Source: Lotus japonicus (Eukaryota; Streptophyta; Magnoliopsida; Fabales; Fabaceae). From it: a stretch of DNA of 64,000 nt. This document shows positions 35,941 to 48,560 of the stretch, piece by piece. The translations under genes were made by a program, and so were the position numbers. The DNA lies in assembly GCF_012489685.1 (NCBI RefSeq), contig NC_080045.1, positions 191,001 through 255,000 of the forward strand, given 5' to 3'. The notes under the pieces were generated by a model. That model ran no database searches. It had not been told where the DNA came from and worked only from the letters and a program-made list of their open reading frames with translations. Positions within the stretch are counted from its first letter, which is position 1. Each line of letters opens with the position of its first letter.

Positions 35941-37152
35941 AGGTAATTACGATTTATAGGTTAACACAAAATTAAACAAGGGATGGTTTTTCTGGAATAT
36001 GTAACAATTGAAACTTAATTCTGTGCAGCAAAGAAGCAAGGAAAAAATATCAGGAGGATAGGTTTATAATTTATATCTGCTGCTAACCTTTGCACCCCAC
36101 TTAATAGTCAATAGCCTCCCCCCACCATTCTTTTAAAGAAGCAAATTATTGGATTGCCACCTGAGCACCTGAATTTCACAGCACTATATTAATTGGGTTC
36201 ACATCTTATTTAGCTTATGTTTCCTCTTTTAGCTTGGCACCATAATCCTAAGTAGCTTCACAACAGTCTTATATTTACTATCTTAAAAGCAACTGAGTTG
36301 GATGTTATTCTGCACAAGCAACTCATGACCATCATGTGTGATGTGTGTTTTAAAATGATAATTGGCATCTCAATTATGCAGAATGTCCACTCATGATGCT
36401 CTACTTTGTCTACTATATAATGTGAAGAAGTATTAATGAATATGCTCTTTTCTTCTTCTTCTTTTTCTGAAGTTTTCATCTTTATTTATTTGGGTTTTGA
36501 TTTTTTTGCTTCCTTATCTTTTTAGTGTTATGTTCTAGAGATGTGTTAAGTGTGATAATTAAAGTTAGTGCTGATTGAGCAATAGATAGGAAATCACATT
36601 GAATTTGAAAATTGATATTGAAAGTTAGTGCACCTATCCAAATTTCTTACTCTGTACAGAATACAAAAAAAATCATATTTAGGTTTCTAAGCTGCTTTAT
36701 ATACTACACTCTTGCATTGTCTTCTGAACTATTTCCGACTCTTCTGTCACAAGCCTTAACTTTTGCATTAGAATACTGAAATGGATTCTCACACATGCTA
36801 ATTATGAAATATACCATAAATATTATCAATTTAAGTGTCTGATGCAGTAATTCTATATTCTATAATAAAACATTTGTGTGCTCATGCTATTGTTCTAATT
36901 TAAATGCTGTGTGATGTTATGTTCACTAAAGTATCTTAACAGGTTTGTAACCCTCAATGAAGTCCACTGAAGGAGGCAAATTCATCACTAATTACTGCAT
37001 TATCTTGGTAGTCTAGAACCCCATTGTAATCCATACACCTATTAAAACTCTGCTCACAATGACTTCCTTTTCTTAGAAGTTAGAACCCGAGTGACATTAG
37101 ATGATGTCTTCATTTTGTTATCCCTAATACTAGGACAAGGGTATCCTCTAAG

Positions 37153-37296
37153 ATGCTTCTTCTTACAAAAGTCACGATTCTTGATATGCTTGATGGATTA
37201 TATGAAACAAAGGAAATGATTTGTGCAGAGATATTGGAGCCAGCTGAGAGTAGGGAGTCTTTTATTGGGGGAGACATGTTTCTCCCGCTATAGCAG
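37153..37296 (+). repeat. Duplicated block, copy 2
   Basis: Near-identical to 35509-35646, about 1.64 kb downstream in direct orientation. Confidence 0.9.
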
Positions 37297-38039
37297 GGGA
37301 TGATTTCCGTATGAAGTTTTGCAATCATTATACTTCTCTTTTCACTAATTGAAGAACTGTATCAGTACTGAGTAAAGATGTACCTACTATATTTTCTATG
37401 TTTCTCTGCTTTCTTTATCTTTTCTATGGATTTCTATGATTTTACCCGTTATTAGTAGAGATTAACTACTACTTTTGACAACAACTCCTTTGGTTTCCTA
37501 AAATATTGATGAAAGTTTTTATATTGAAACATAAAAGAGAGATTGTTGTACCTCAAAGTCGGACTCTATTTTAAAATCTCTTTCAGTTCTTATGTAGGAT
37601 CTGAACTTGAAGTGTTGTTATCTATGATATTGCCACCGGCTGTGTGTGGACATCATAATCACTTAGTTTGAACGCTATAAAGGATGGACATTTATTCAAT
37701 TAGTTCAAGGATTTCTATACTGGGTTTTGTCCTAAATTTCTATAATCTTGAACTGTTGCTCTTTGTGACTTTGCTACCTGCTATTGTAGACATCCTATCA
37801 CTTCGTGTTTTGTTAGAATATTTCAAGAACTTAACTTTGGATTTGTGATTTTTAGAATAACTTACTTAAATTCTAAATAAGGGATGCAAATTCTGATTTT
37901 TTCAGGGAACCAACAAGAGCAATAAGGGATGCAAATTCTGTAAGAGGCTACTGTGTCCAATCTGCAACCCTTTAATTTGGATAAATGGCTCAAAATCAAC
38001 ATATGTGGCAAGGGGAACCAGTAACTGAATAATTAAACT

Positions 38040-38115
38040 CATCAAGCCAGATTTCTATGGCCCTCTTGGATGTGGGAAAACTGTTAGCCAAAGCAATTGC
38101 TAATGAATCTATGTT
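38040..38115 (+). pseudogene. AAA-ATPase Walker A fragment (CDC48/NVL-like)
   Basis: The plus strand reads FYGPLGCGKT and, one frame over, LAKAIANES, the two halves of the Walker A segment of CDC48-family AAA ATPases. The one-base frame change between them and the short length show that it is a dead captured exon. Confidence 0.6.
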
Positions 38116-38632
38116 TCTTCTCCACGAACCTTAATCTAAAGCAATGTCTTAATCCAGCTGGCAAGTATTTATGTTTGGAAGAATGTCTTTCTAAGTTTTG
38201 GACTGAATAATCCATGAAATATTGAAATTTAAGATCTTTCTATATTTTTATGCTCCATGAGAGCAGCTTAAACAACTAAACACTTTTTATAGGGTTTAGT
38301 ATAGGAGAGGAGGGGTGGAAAAAAAATAAATGCACGTGGCTTGGCAAATTTCAATTTTTCACTGAATCTCCCTCAATTTGTTTATTCCAGTTATATCTTT
38401 TCATTTTCAAGGGAAATCCCTTAGTTGTAGCATCAAATATGCACCATGCTGCTTATTGAAGTTTTAGCACAATTACTTAGTTTTAGAATGCTTTGGTTTT
38501 TATATGATTTTTTTCTATAGTAGAAAGAGATATGTGTTTGTTAACTACATCAATCAATGTTTAGTGTTGTTGGTGACCAATCTTTCTTTCATTTGATATT
38601 TTTTTGTAGCGTTAATATTCATTAAGTACTCA

Positions 38633-38790
38633 TCTACATTGTTCAGTAGGCCCAGTCATCGCTTGCGTGACACCTTCTGATTGACTAATTTCCTAAAAAA
38701 TCCTACATGGCAACTCTTCCTTCCTTCCTCTTATTCTACACCCTTTTTCTTATCATACATTCATCTCTCTTAAAAAGCATATATAAGACT
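38633..38790 (+). mobile_element. Second Helitron-like 5' region
   Basis: The sequence after A/TCTACATTGTTCAG aligns with the 5' region at 32502-32660 through CCAGTCATC, TTCTGATTG, AAAAATCCTACATGGCA and TTATTCTACACC. It may mark a nested or tandem Helitron. Confidence 0.5.
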
Positions 38791-39562
38791 CTCTAATTCA
38801 TCATTTATCTCCATCATTTTATTTCCACAACTCTCAGCCTCTCTTGGCTTCCGACGATTCACTCTCGGTATTCATCCCCATTTTCCATTCAATCGACCAG
38901 TTAGATTTGAATCTTTTTCGTTAACTATTAACAAGTTGAGTGCTTTTTCAATTGCAGGTGATGATTACCAAATCATGGTTTGGAACTACATCCGCACAGG
39001 TAAAGTCAATATTCTATTTAATAAATATTGTTTATACTGTTCAAATCGATTTTTTTTATCTACCTGGAATGTTCACTGAATTTCTTAGCGTTGAATGTCA
39101 CTGGAAAGAGGAAAGGTAGGAAACACAGCAAGGTGGCAAACAGATTCTAGAGGACCAAGTCTACAGAATAATTACAGAATTCAACTACTTGATATATACT
39201 TCAGCCTTGAGTCTACAAATCGAGCTCTGCCAAAACGCCACTCTAATAAAATGCAAAACTAATGTCCCCCAATGACTTCGCAGATTCAATCAATATAGGT
39301 CCCTAATTCATCAGCAAATGCACAAACATCACGTACAGATAGTGATATTGCTTTGTATACTCTGCCTCATGTTATTTTCTATTATTAAATTTGAATTACA
39401 AGTTCCTGATTTGAATTTTAATATTTTTTACTCAAATGTGTATATTTGGTATTTTTTTATCTCCTAATCAACTCTATATAATGATATCATATCAAATTAT
39501 GGACTCTCACAGTCGTCTCCTATTATCCTACTCAGTGCTGCGTTTTTTGTGTCCTTTTACAT

Positions 39563-39770
39563 GACTTCAAGATCTCCTTTTGTTGTTCTCCATGACTATA
39601 CGAAGTTTTGGCACATCTCCCGTTCAACTTCATAATGATGTAATAGACGACGTCCCCTGTAACGTGCTTTTGTCAAAATCCACTGAGGTGCATTTAGGAT
39701 CTGAGTGGCGAAAAATCTGCAAGATCTCCTTTTGTGGTTCTCCATGACTATACGAAGTTTTACACAATCA
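39563..39770. repeat. Tandem duplication, period about 155 bp
   Basis: The segment AAGATCTCCTTTTGTTGTTC followed by TCCATGACTATACGAAGTTTT appears at about 39568 and 39721. Confidence 0.85.
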
Positions 39771-40411
39771 TTAAAACATTGTTGGTGTATCTTTGTTATA
39801 CTTAGTCCCTTTTATTAAAAAAAACTCTCATTATGACACAGAAGTGAGTCTCAATACATTTTGATGAATATAAATATGTACATGTTGATTCATATTTTAG
39901 GTATCATATGTTCCTTCAAAAAGTAGATATTAACATATATTTTCACACAATAGTATAGTGTTGCTGATTTATGCAACACTTGCCAAGTCTTAAATTAAAG
40001 ATTTTGTTAAAATCAAGATAAAAGAATGGATTTCAATTTCCTCACATCTATATCAAATGTGAGCCAATAACAAGCCATGTTTTTTAATTGATCATGATCA
40101 TCATCTATTATAACAAACACTTAAATTTTATAAAACCTATTGAAAATTCATTTGGCTTATGTAGAACAATTATGATTGTTTCAAGCCTCATAAGAAATTC
40201 AAATTTCATAACTTTTTTTTGACGAAAATTTCATAACTTTATGATGACTATGACTATGGAAATAAGTGAGATATATTATTTCCGTACATAATTATCTAAA
40301 CTTTATATTGAAAATTAACTAAGGTTGAGCAGATAGTGTATCTCTACAAATTGGAATATCTTGCTTTTGAAGATACGTTTTTTCTTTTTTCTTTTAGTAT
40401 AAATTTTTAAA

Positions 40412-40530
40412 ATGAGATATTTTTGGTATATTGGAAAGATAAATTTCACCCATCTGAGATTGATCTTTAGACCTCCCCACCCAACATACATGTCCTCTAG
40501 CTCTTACCACTTGAGCTATCATTCGGGGAC
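40412..40530 (-). mobile_element. tRNA-derived SINE, copy 3
   Basis: The minus strand starts GTCCCCGAATGATAGCTCAA, contains an A box (TAGCTCAAGTGGT), ATGTTGGGTGGGGAGG, and a B-box-like AGATCAATCTC, and ends in ATATACCAAAAATATCTC. This is the longest copy in the window. Confidence 0.7.
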
Positions 40531-40999
40531 TTAAAATTAGATTCAATTCAACTTAACAAATGTGTATTTAAAAAATTAAATTTAAAGCAACAACTCATTT
40601 TAAATCCATAATGAGAACTTCTAGGATTCAATTTTAGACTAAAATAAAAAGCAGCAACTTATCTTGAAACTTAAAATATTTTCAAACAATAGAGAACTTC
40701 TAGGAAATTAAAAGGAATTATTTAAGATCAAAATAAAAAATCAACAACTTATCTTAACTACGAAAATATTTTCAAATAGTAGAGTAATTCTAGGAACTTA
40801 AATCGAATTAAATTTAAATCACGTCATGCATTAAAGCAAAGAAATTCTTGAAAGAATGAAAAAGGTGAACATATTCATGTAAATACAACTTCATTTTAAA
40901 TTTTCAATCAATTTATTAAATATTGATTTTCTTCGTTTGTTTTCACTTAATTTATAACGACGGCATGACATACTCTCCCAAAAAAATATGTGATTTAGT

Positions 41000-41058
41000 C
41001 CTCATAGGATAGCTCAAGTGGTAGGAGTTGAGGGATATGGTTGGGTAGGGGAGGTACC
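41000..41058 (+). mobile_element. Short tRNA-like SINE insertion with perfect 20-bp TSD
   Basis: The 59-bp insert CCTCATAGGATAGCTCAAGT...GGGGAGGTACC carries the same A-box block as the other SINE copies. It is flanked by identical 20-base repeats starting AAAAAAATATGTGATT (40980-40999 and 41059-41078), a clear retroposition footprint. It lies inside the Helitron ending at 42107. Confidence 0.85.
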
Positions 41059-42107
41059 AAAAAAATATGTGATTTAGTTCACAAACAATTTCTATTTAAG
41101 GTTGAAGCGAGTAACAAATTTGAAAATGTGTTTGATTCATCATTTAACGTCCACAAAATTTGCGAAGACCCAAATTTGAAGAAAATTTCAAAAGTTGTTT
41201 GCACATTTAATTAATCTAGCGTGACATGACACTTTTTGAACTATTCATTATTTCAAATGAACGTCTATTATAATTCATTTTATTTGATTTATTCGATCTA
41301 TATAACACATATTCTATAGTTTATAAAATATCACAAAATCACACCGTCGACAAATTGTACTTAAATCACCGTACTTTGCGACATCAACTTCGCTAAGTTT
41401 GACCTCTCTTTTTTTTTAAACAAAAAAACTTAATATTTTTAAAGATTTAAATTAACTATTAAGATTATCCACTACAACAAAGATGAAATAAACACAACTT
41501 CAATAAAATACGTAAAGCTTACAAAACGATTAAAAAATAAATTTAACAATTTTTTTTATAAAAACAATAAAAGTACATATACTGTCCCATGCATGGACCC
41601 ACAAATAATTTCAAAATTCAAGTCAAATTTACAAGTGCAGATATGATGAAGATCAATGTGGAGAAGATTTAGAACCATTCCCTTTATGTTGCTTACACAT
41701 AAATAGCGTTTGTGCTAAACGTTTCTTTATATTTGTTTATCCGCATTGACAATTCATACCTTTTTTGGGTATATTGACCTCGGTGGTCAATTTGAATCAT
41801 TTTAACAATTTTTCAATTTTTCGTATATTGACCACGTTTGTCAATTTTTCAATGAATCATTGTATGTTGTTTCCACACAAAAACACATTGCTCTAAAACA
41901 ACAACAATGGAAAAATTAACCATTTATGGGAACACTAATCCTATATGCTAAACTAACAAAATAACACCCACAAAACTTTAAAAAACCATTAAAAAACACA
42001 CCATAACTATAATTAATAAATTAATCTTAAACAATTTGTTAAACAATTTTTTTTAAAAAAAAAATCAAGAAGAAATTCCCCCGTGCAAGGCACGGGTTTA
42101 AAACTAG

Positions 42108-42999
42108 TATGATTGTATTTAGATTCTGATAATCATATAATTGCATAATTGTAGCACTACAATTATTAGTCAAATTAATTAATAATTGTGAAATTTAAAT
42201 TTTGAAATCTAAATTAAGAATTACTTAATTTATAACATTCCTTTTAATATATTTTCAAATAACCAACTGAGCTAGAAAAAAGTTATATATTTTCAAATAT
42301 AATTTCAAGTAAATGTGATATAAATTACATTGAAAATTAAATTAAAAAGGATTTAAATTAATTTTTTCTGATTTGTTATTATTTTTTTTCTATTTTAGAA
42401 TTTAATTTTTTTTCTTATTATATTAGATATATTTTCAAATTGAATTCCAAGTAAAGGTTACATAAAAATTTGAAACTTAAAATCAATATTAAATATTGAA
42501 AATCTGTACTTTCGTAATATTGAAAAATTAAAATAATAATTACGTTAAAAATTAAATTAATAAGTATTTAATTTTTTTATCTGATTTGTGATTATTTTGT
42601 TCTATTTTCGAATTTAATTTTTTTCTTATCATATTTGATATGTTTTCAAATAGAATTCCAAGTAAAGGTTACATAAAAAATTGAAATTAAATATTAAAAA
42701 AATTAAAACATTAATTACTTTGATAATTAAATTAAAAATGATTTAAAATATTTTTGGACTTTTAAATAAAAGTTACATAAAAATTTAAATTACATTAAAT
42801 GATATTAAATAGGGTAAGCCATGATTGGTATATATTTTTATTTTAAATGAAACAATACTTGACATTTGAATTTTAAATATTTCTCATAATTTTAAAGTGA
42901 GGATTAATGTTCTTTATTAATAATTAATAGGTTAAAATACTAAACATGTAGAAAATAAGAAAAAATAGCCGATTACTAATATGCTCTTAACAAAATATT
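42108..42999. other. AT-rich stretch, no gene
   Basis: Very AT-rich, with diverged internal repeats around TTTTCAAATTGAATTCCAAG (42429, 42645). No coding signal is seen. Confidence 0.5.
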
Positions 43000-43201
43000 A
43001 TTATTTTTTTTTTCGAGAACATGAATTTATTAAAAACTGGAAAGAAAAAGGATGGTGGGGACAACCCCCCACAAGGTAATCAAAAATCCACACTACTGTT
43101 AAAATAGTACAAATCATTTGGTTTCTCAGATCCTCTTTTGGCTAAAGCATCAGCAGAAATATTAGCTTCTCTATAGATATGTCTAACTTCTATAGATATG
43201 T
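43000..43201 (-). mobile_element. Extreme 3' fragment of an L1-type LINE with TSD
   Basis: The minus strand reads HIYREANISADALAKRGSE, the terminal RNase H motif of plant LINEs, then a short 3' UTR and an A-rich tail (plus-strand T run at 43002-43013). It is flanked by ACAAAATATT at 42990-42999 and 43202-43211. Confidence 0.8.
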
Positions 43202-43479
43202 ACAAAATATTTTCTTATATATGCTTTTTTTTAAAATACATATAAAATGTATTCAAAGTTAAGAGAAAACAAAATATTTACGAATGGATGAGGTGAATAT
43301 ATATTTCTTTTAATGTAGATTTAATATTGTATAAATGGGTTAAAAATATAAGAAAAACAAAATTTCTATATTTCATCCTTGTTTTCTTGCAAAAGCTAAT
43401 TTTAATTGATGGAAATTAAAATTCTTGTGTTTCTTCCAAAAAAAGTGAATTTAGATATACAGTAAAAAAATTTAAATAG

Positions 43480-43481
43480 TC

Positions 43482-43514
<33 letters not shown>
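43480..43514. repeat. (TCTA)n microsatellite
   Basis: About eight TCTA units run directly into the 5' end of the next Helitron. Confidence 0.95.
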
Positions 43515-43519
<5 letters not shown>

Positions 43520-44068
43520 ACTATATATAAAAGCAAAGTTTTGCAGCCTTGGGGGCAAAAAAGTCCTTCAATAATTTATTCCAATAACTATGAAAGCTGG
43601 GCATGGATATTTTTGTAAAAAGTCATTTTATTTCACTCAGGTTTGATCCCAGCCGTTCATTCATATCAGTTTCACTCCTTCTTTCATTCAAGTGATTTAT
43701 TAAATTTCTGAAACGCTTTTCAGTTTCAGGAAAATACAAACGCTTCCCCTTTCACCTTAGCTTCATCCTTTAATCCTTCTCTCAGCCGTTTCTCTTTCAA
43801 GTTCGTTTAAAACCTTCTCTCTCAAACACTGATTTTCTGTGCTGCCTCTGATTTCCAGCACCTCCTCAGCCTCCTTCCTTCGCTGCCGTCAAGTTCCACG
43901 ATCCTGTCCCGGACCCCGTCGCGCTCAATCCAGAGTACCAGCCGCGTGTACCCGTTTCAGATCGGGTTATCGGGTCGGATAATGTCAACCCGTTGAGATT
44001 CAGAGGCAGTTTCAGCGGTTGCAGGTTGGGGAGAGTGATTATCGGAGGAGAAGTGAAGATGGGTTTTC

Positions 44069-44170
44069 CGGAGGTCTCGCCCTTCCACCGCCGTCTGGAA
44101 CACCCTCATCTGCGACCAGAAGCCCCTCGACGCCCTCCTCCTCTACGCCCACGTGAGAGCCGCACATGAT
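44069..44170 (+). pseudogene. PPR-like captured exon fragment
   Basis: The plus strand reads TAVWNTLICDQKPLDALLLY, which follows the pattern of a pentatricopeptide repeat helix pair with a few residues missing. The surrounding 43.8-44.1 kb is GC-rich and gene-like, but no complete ORF is present. Capture by the surrounding Helitron is inferred. Confidence 0.45.
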
Positions 44171-44640
44171 CCTGCGCCGTTTAGGTATTACGTATTTGAT
44201 CTCTGGCGGTGTTGTGCTATTAATTTAGAAAGAAATGATCTGATTTTGTTTGTGATATGCTAGGATTCAGAACTGATATCGTTTCCCTTTTTTCCTGATC
44301 TGATATCGTTCCCTTCTTTTTTTTCCCTGATCGTGATGGAGAAGGTGGCTGAGGTTTGGCACCGGAAATATGAATTCAGAATGTTACTTTCTTCCATGAA
44401 CTACTCAGATCTTAAACTTTCAATACCGCTTAAAGAAGGCTGAAGCACAAGAATACCATGTGGTTTGGTTTGCTTTAAGAATGATGGGTTGACTTATCAA
44501 TTATTTGGCTGATACTATTTTGCATAAAAGTTCTGCCCAATCTTCACTGAGAAATGTTGAGGTTAGGTAAGCAATTTTGTTCTCTACCCTTATTTTTTCG
44601 TTTCAAAAATTAATTGAATGTTCGATCGTGAGATTCTGAT

Positions 44641-45607
44641 GTAAGATCAAGTTTTGATCTAGTAGTACAACTCTATGTTTTGATGATTACAAGTTAACCT
44701 TTTGATATGAACAATTGTGGTACTCTAACGTGTTTTTCTGAGTGTGCTATTTACAGGCTCTGACCTCAACTCAATCTCACACAAATCAGAAGCACTGTGT
44801 ATAAAGGGTAACCCAAGCAACGCTTTCGCATTCACCATGTTCAGTATGAACAGTGGAAAAGCTTCAGAAGTTCTGAAGCTATACAAACTCTGATGTGGAC
44901 TCAGTCGCTAGAAGCTCTGAAGATCCAGAAGTTCTGATAACCAAGAAACACTGAAGGTTCAGATGTTCTGATGGTGTAGAAGACTCTGAAGATCCAGAAG
45001 CTGAATAGTGGAAACTCTGAAGTCCAGAAGCAAGAAACTCTGAAGGCCATGTTCTTCCCTCTGAGTTCAGAATCAGAAGATACAATGGTCAGAGGATCTG
45101 TGCTTTCCCTCTGACTCTGATCAACCGGCTTCACAAGTTCCAATATGAAGTATTCCCCTGATCAGAAGTCTCCTAGGTTAAAAGGTCAAGTCGCTATCCA
45201 AGTACAAAAGCAAGTGTACCTTCCTGACGACCTACCTAACGTTCTCAGCCACAGCAGAAGCTGGATTTTCCAGAACTGCCCTCCAACGGTAGCATTTCCC
45301 ATGCAACGCTCAACCCTAATCCTTGGAGTATATATAGAGGCTGAAGATTGAAAGAAGCAGCTAGAAGAAGTAATACACACGCGCAAGACATATTCAAAAT
45401 ATTCTAAGCTTTCTTTCATCTGAAATTCATTGTGTTTACTATTAGCTTTTTAGAAGCAAATCTCTTGTAAACAATTCTTGATAAACAGTTTGTTTAGTTC
45501 CTTTAGGAGATCAAGGTTGATCGGATCCTAGAGAAGACTAAGAGAGTGAATCTTAGTGTGAGCTAAGTCAGTGTAATTGTTAGTCACTTGTAGGTTTCAA
45601 GTGCAGT
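44641..45607 (+). mobile_element. Solo LTR of a SIRE/Maximus-like Copia element
   Basis: The segment begins near TGTAAGATCAAGTTTTGATC and has a central zone (44860-45080) packed with CAGAAG, TCTGA and GAAGATCCAG words. It carries a TATA-like GTATATATAGAGG (about 45327), then an AGAGAGTGAATCTTAGTGTG tail ending near 45607. This layout is typical of legume SIRE-type LTRs. No internal coding region or second LTR is present, so it appears to be a solo LTR. Exact ends and target duplication could not be fixed. Confidence 0.6.
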
Positions 45608-48560
45608 TGATGTTGCAAGTTCTGGGGCTTGCAGGGATGATAGTAGGGATTGAAAATTATAAAGAACTACAAATCTACATGCTTAAGAGAAAGGCGTGCA
45701 ATGAAGGTAACTATTGGATTTTTTACATATTAGAATTCTCTGTTTTTATGAAACTCTGTATTGGTTAAAATTGTTGCAAAATAAGGCTTGCTTTCAGAGC
45801 ATGAACTAATTCAGCTATTTGCTAATCAGTAGGCCTTTTTTGCTGAACTCGGAAAATTGTTTTTTTTTTTGTCTTTGTTCCTCTTTTTTTTTTGTCATCT
45901 ATTTTTTTCTTCTATCTGGTTATGTTCAGATTTTTTTATTTCTATGATTTTCTTTCTCTTAGATGAAATGGATTGCATGCTTCAATATGGCAGCAACATG
46001 CCATGTAACATGATGTTTTCTGCACTTGTTGCCACTTACCTTTATTTCTCAAATTGTGAAATTGCTGGGGTAGCGGGTTATATTATGCAAGTTTTAGTGG
46101 ATTAATATATTTTTAAATACTTTGAATGAAATCTTATTCATTCATATTTGGAGACAAAATGGATTTCATACAGCTTTGGTGGCAGGTTGCATTGTTTGCC
46201 ATTTTTCTATTGCAAACATCATGCTATGCTCTGTGGTTGCTTTAATGATCTAATCCATTAATTAGTAGATTGTTGAAATTTTAATATGAATTATGGTGTT
46301 GGTATTTTGGCCTTCAGTTCAAATGGTATACAAAAGATTTGGAAATGGGCTAGCAATTAACATAATCCTACTGGAAAGGGAGCTTTTAAGCAAATAATTA
46401 CTTCCTGTAATCCTCCTTCAGTCCTTTATTTTCTTTATACTATCCATTAGTTTTCCCTTTAAATAGAGAACATGATTTTGAAGTGTATGTTATTACAGGC
46501 TACTACCCATGTTGTTCCACATTATTACCTACCCAACAATGGTCTTCTTATGAGTTATGACTAATGATATCGTGTGTCAACCTTGAAAATTAGCTAAAAG
46601 ATAAAGGCATCTAATGTCATTAACACAAAGTTCTGCAAAGAAGTATATCAGAACTAACTGATATCAATTCTGCAAAGATATAAACCTGCAAGTTGGGTAT
46701 AGTATGAATACTTCTCTTTTTGTTTTTTTTTGGCAGATAGATTAAATTGAGTTGGGTCATTGGATGTTATAAGAAGATATTCAAGATAATGAAGCTAAGT
46801 TGTTGCAACTCGGATCAGTTTCCACTGTGTAGAATATTTTTTTTGTAGGATGCAATGTACAAGAACAATTATCTAATAGGAAAATTACTTAGTTTGTACT
46901 TGGTACTTGAGTGAAGAGACATTAAGCAGTTGAAATATATAGTTATACATGTGTACTTTGAATGTGAAGACTGAATATTAATTAAAGCATTGTAGTGATA
47001 TCTCTTTGTTATACTTAGTCCCTATTAATAATAAACCCCAACTTACTCATTATGAATCTTATTTTGATTTGTCAAGTGAAGTGTAATTTTGTCAGGAAAG
47101 GCCACAAATTACTTGACTCCTCGAACAATCTTTTGCTTTGGTCACCGGTTGGTTAGGATGAGGCCACTGGCTTGATGCTTAGGTAAGGGTGATCATTTTA
47201 AGTATATGTTATGAATGAAGTACTAATCTGCACTGATTGCTGAGACAATTGGTCATAATTCCTTCCGTTCTTAGTAGTAACCATCATATATATGTGATTT
47301 GGGAAATAAATGATCGCAAGTATGCTAGGAAATATTGGTTTTATCAAACTAAATATTTGTAGGATCATATGATTAATTGTAAAACTCTAAGTACTCCTAG
47401 AATCAAAGAAATGACTAGCTTGGGGATAAACTATTACTAAGTGTCTTTAATTAACTCATATATGTGAGTTAAACTCTCTATAACAAACTATTGAATTGTT
47501 ATATAAAAAAAACTAAATTAAATAATCTAATACTTAGATAAAAAACATAAAATAAAATATAATTATTACGTTTCTACAAAATAAAATTAAATACTTTGAT
47601 CGCAAAAAAAAGTTTCAAATTTATGTTATCTAAATTTATTTTAGTTTTTGAATTCATAAACGTTCTTTTAATAAACGTTACATTTTAAAAAAACTATCTA
47701 ATAAACAAAAAATGAATCATCTTTTAACACTTTTTTTATGTAAATCAGAATTTTTAAAGGAAAAAATATTTATGACCTACAATATGAAGTGTAGGTAGAG
47801 ATAGAGAAGCAATAAATTATCAAATTAAAATAAGATAAGTTAAAATGACTTGCAACTTGCAAGATGACACCGGTGTCATCTGAAATGCATAAGCATGGAA
47901 GAATACCACTTTTTTGAAATGGGAAGACTAACTATTCGAAATAAAATATTAATGAAAAAATTTCGAAACTAAATTAAGGGTAAACAAAAAAATTTTAAAA
48001 TAAAATAACTAAATTAAAATAAATATATAGTAATTAGATTGAGAAAACTTATCATTTAATTAGGTTCATACAATGTTATCAGTTTAAAGGGTAAAAAAAT
48101 GAAAGGATTTTCATATTTATTTTAAACTCACAACGATATATTTACATGGTACTTCATATAGCTACAAATTGCATTATTTAGATGGTATTACATTTTTTTG
48201 TAAGTAAGAAAAAACATAATTAATAAAAACTTCAAAAAAGTATCAATTAATTGAAAAATTGTAAATATAATAATACAAATTGATAAAAAAAATTAGTTGA
48301 GAATGACTTCAAAAACTATTAAATTGTTATATAGAAAAAAAAACTAAATAATGTAGCATTTAGAAAACACGGGTAAAAAAAACAAATAAATAAAATGATT
48401 GTGCTCTTACAAAAATATAAACAAAGATATTCATCACCAAAAAACAAATTTTTCTTTTCTTATATATATAATTATTTTTTTTCTTTTAATTTAAAAATTA
48501 TCTTTTAAAAAACATAATAAAAAAACAAATATTTTAAAAAAATCACACAATAAACTAAAA
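45608..48560. other. Interior of the Helitron, no gene supported
   Basis: Unique-looking sequence up to about 47.4 kb, then very AT-rich DNA. An 82-codon open stretch at 45857-46105 has no recognised motif. Nothing further is supported. Confidence 0.45.

Larger units (their letters stand above)
32502..42107 (+). mobile_element. Gene-capturing Helitron (possibly two nested copies)
   Basis: A Helitron-type 5' end, TCCATAGTATATACATTTAG preceded by A, starts at 32502. A canonical 3' end lies at 42068-42107: hairpin CCCGTGC-AAG-GCACGGG, seven bases, CTAG and then T. No Rep or helicase gene is seen between. A second start-like region near 38633 shares CCAGTCATC, CTGATTG and AAAAATCCTACATGGCA with the first, so the 3' end may pair with either start. 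The interior contains captured gene pieces (HMG-box and AAA P-loop blocks), a duplicated 140-bp block and a (GA)n tract at about 33730-33757. Confidence 0.6.
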
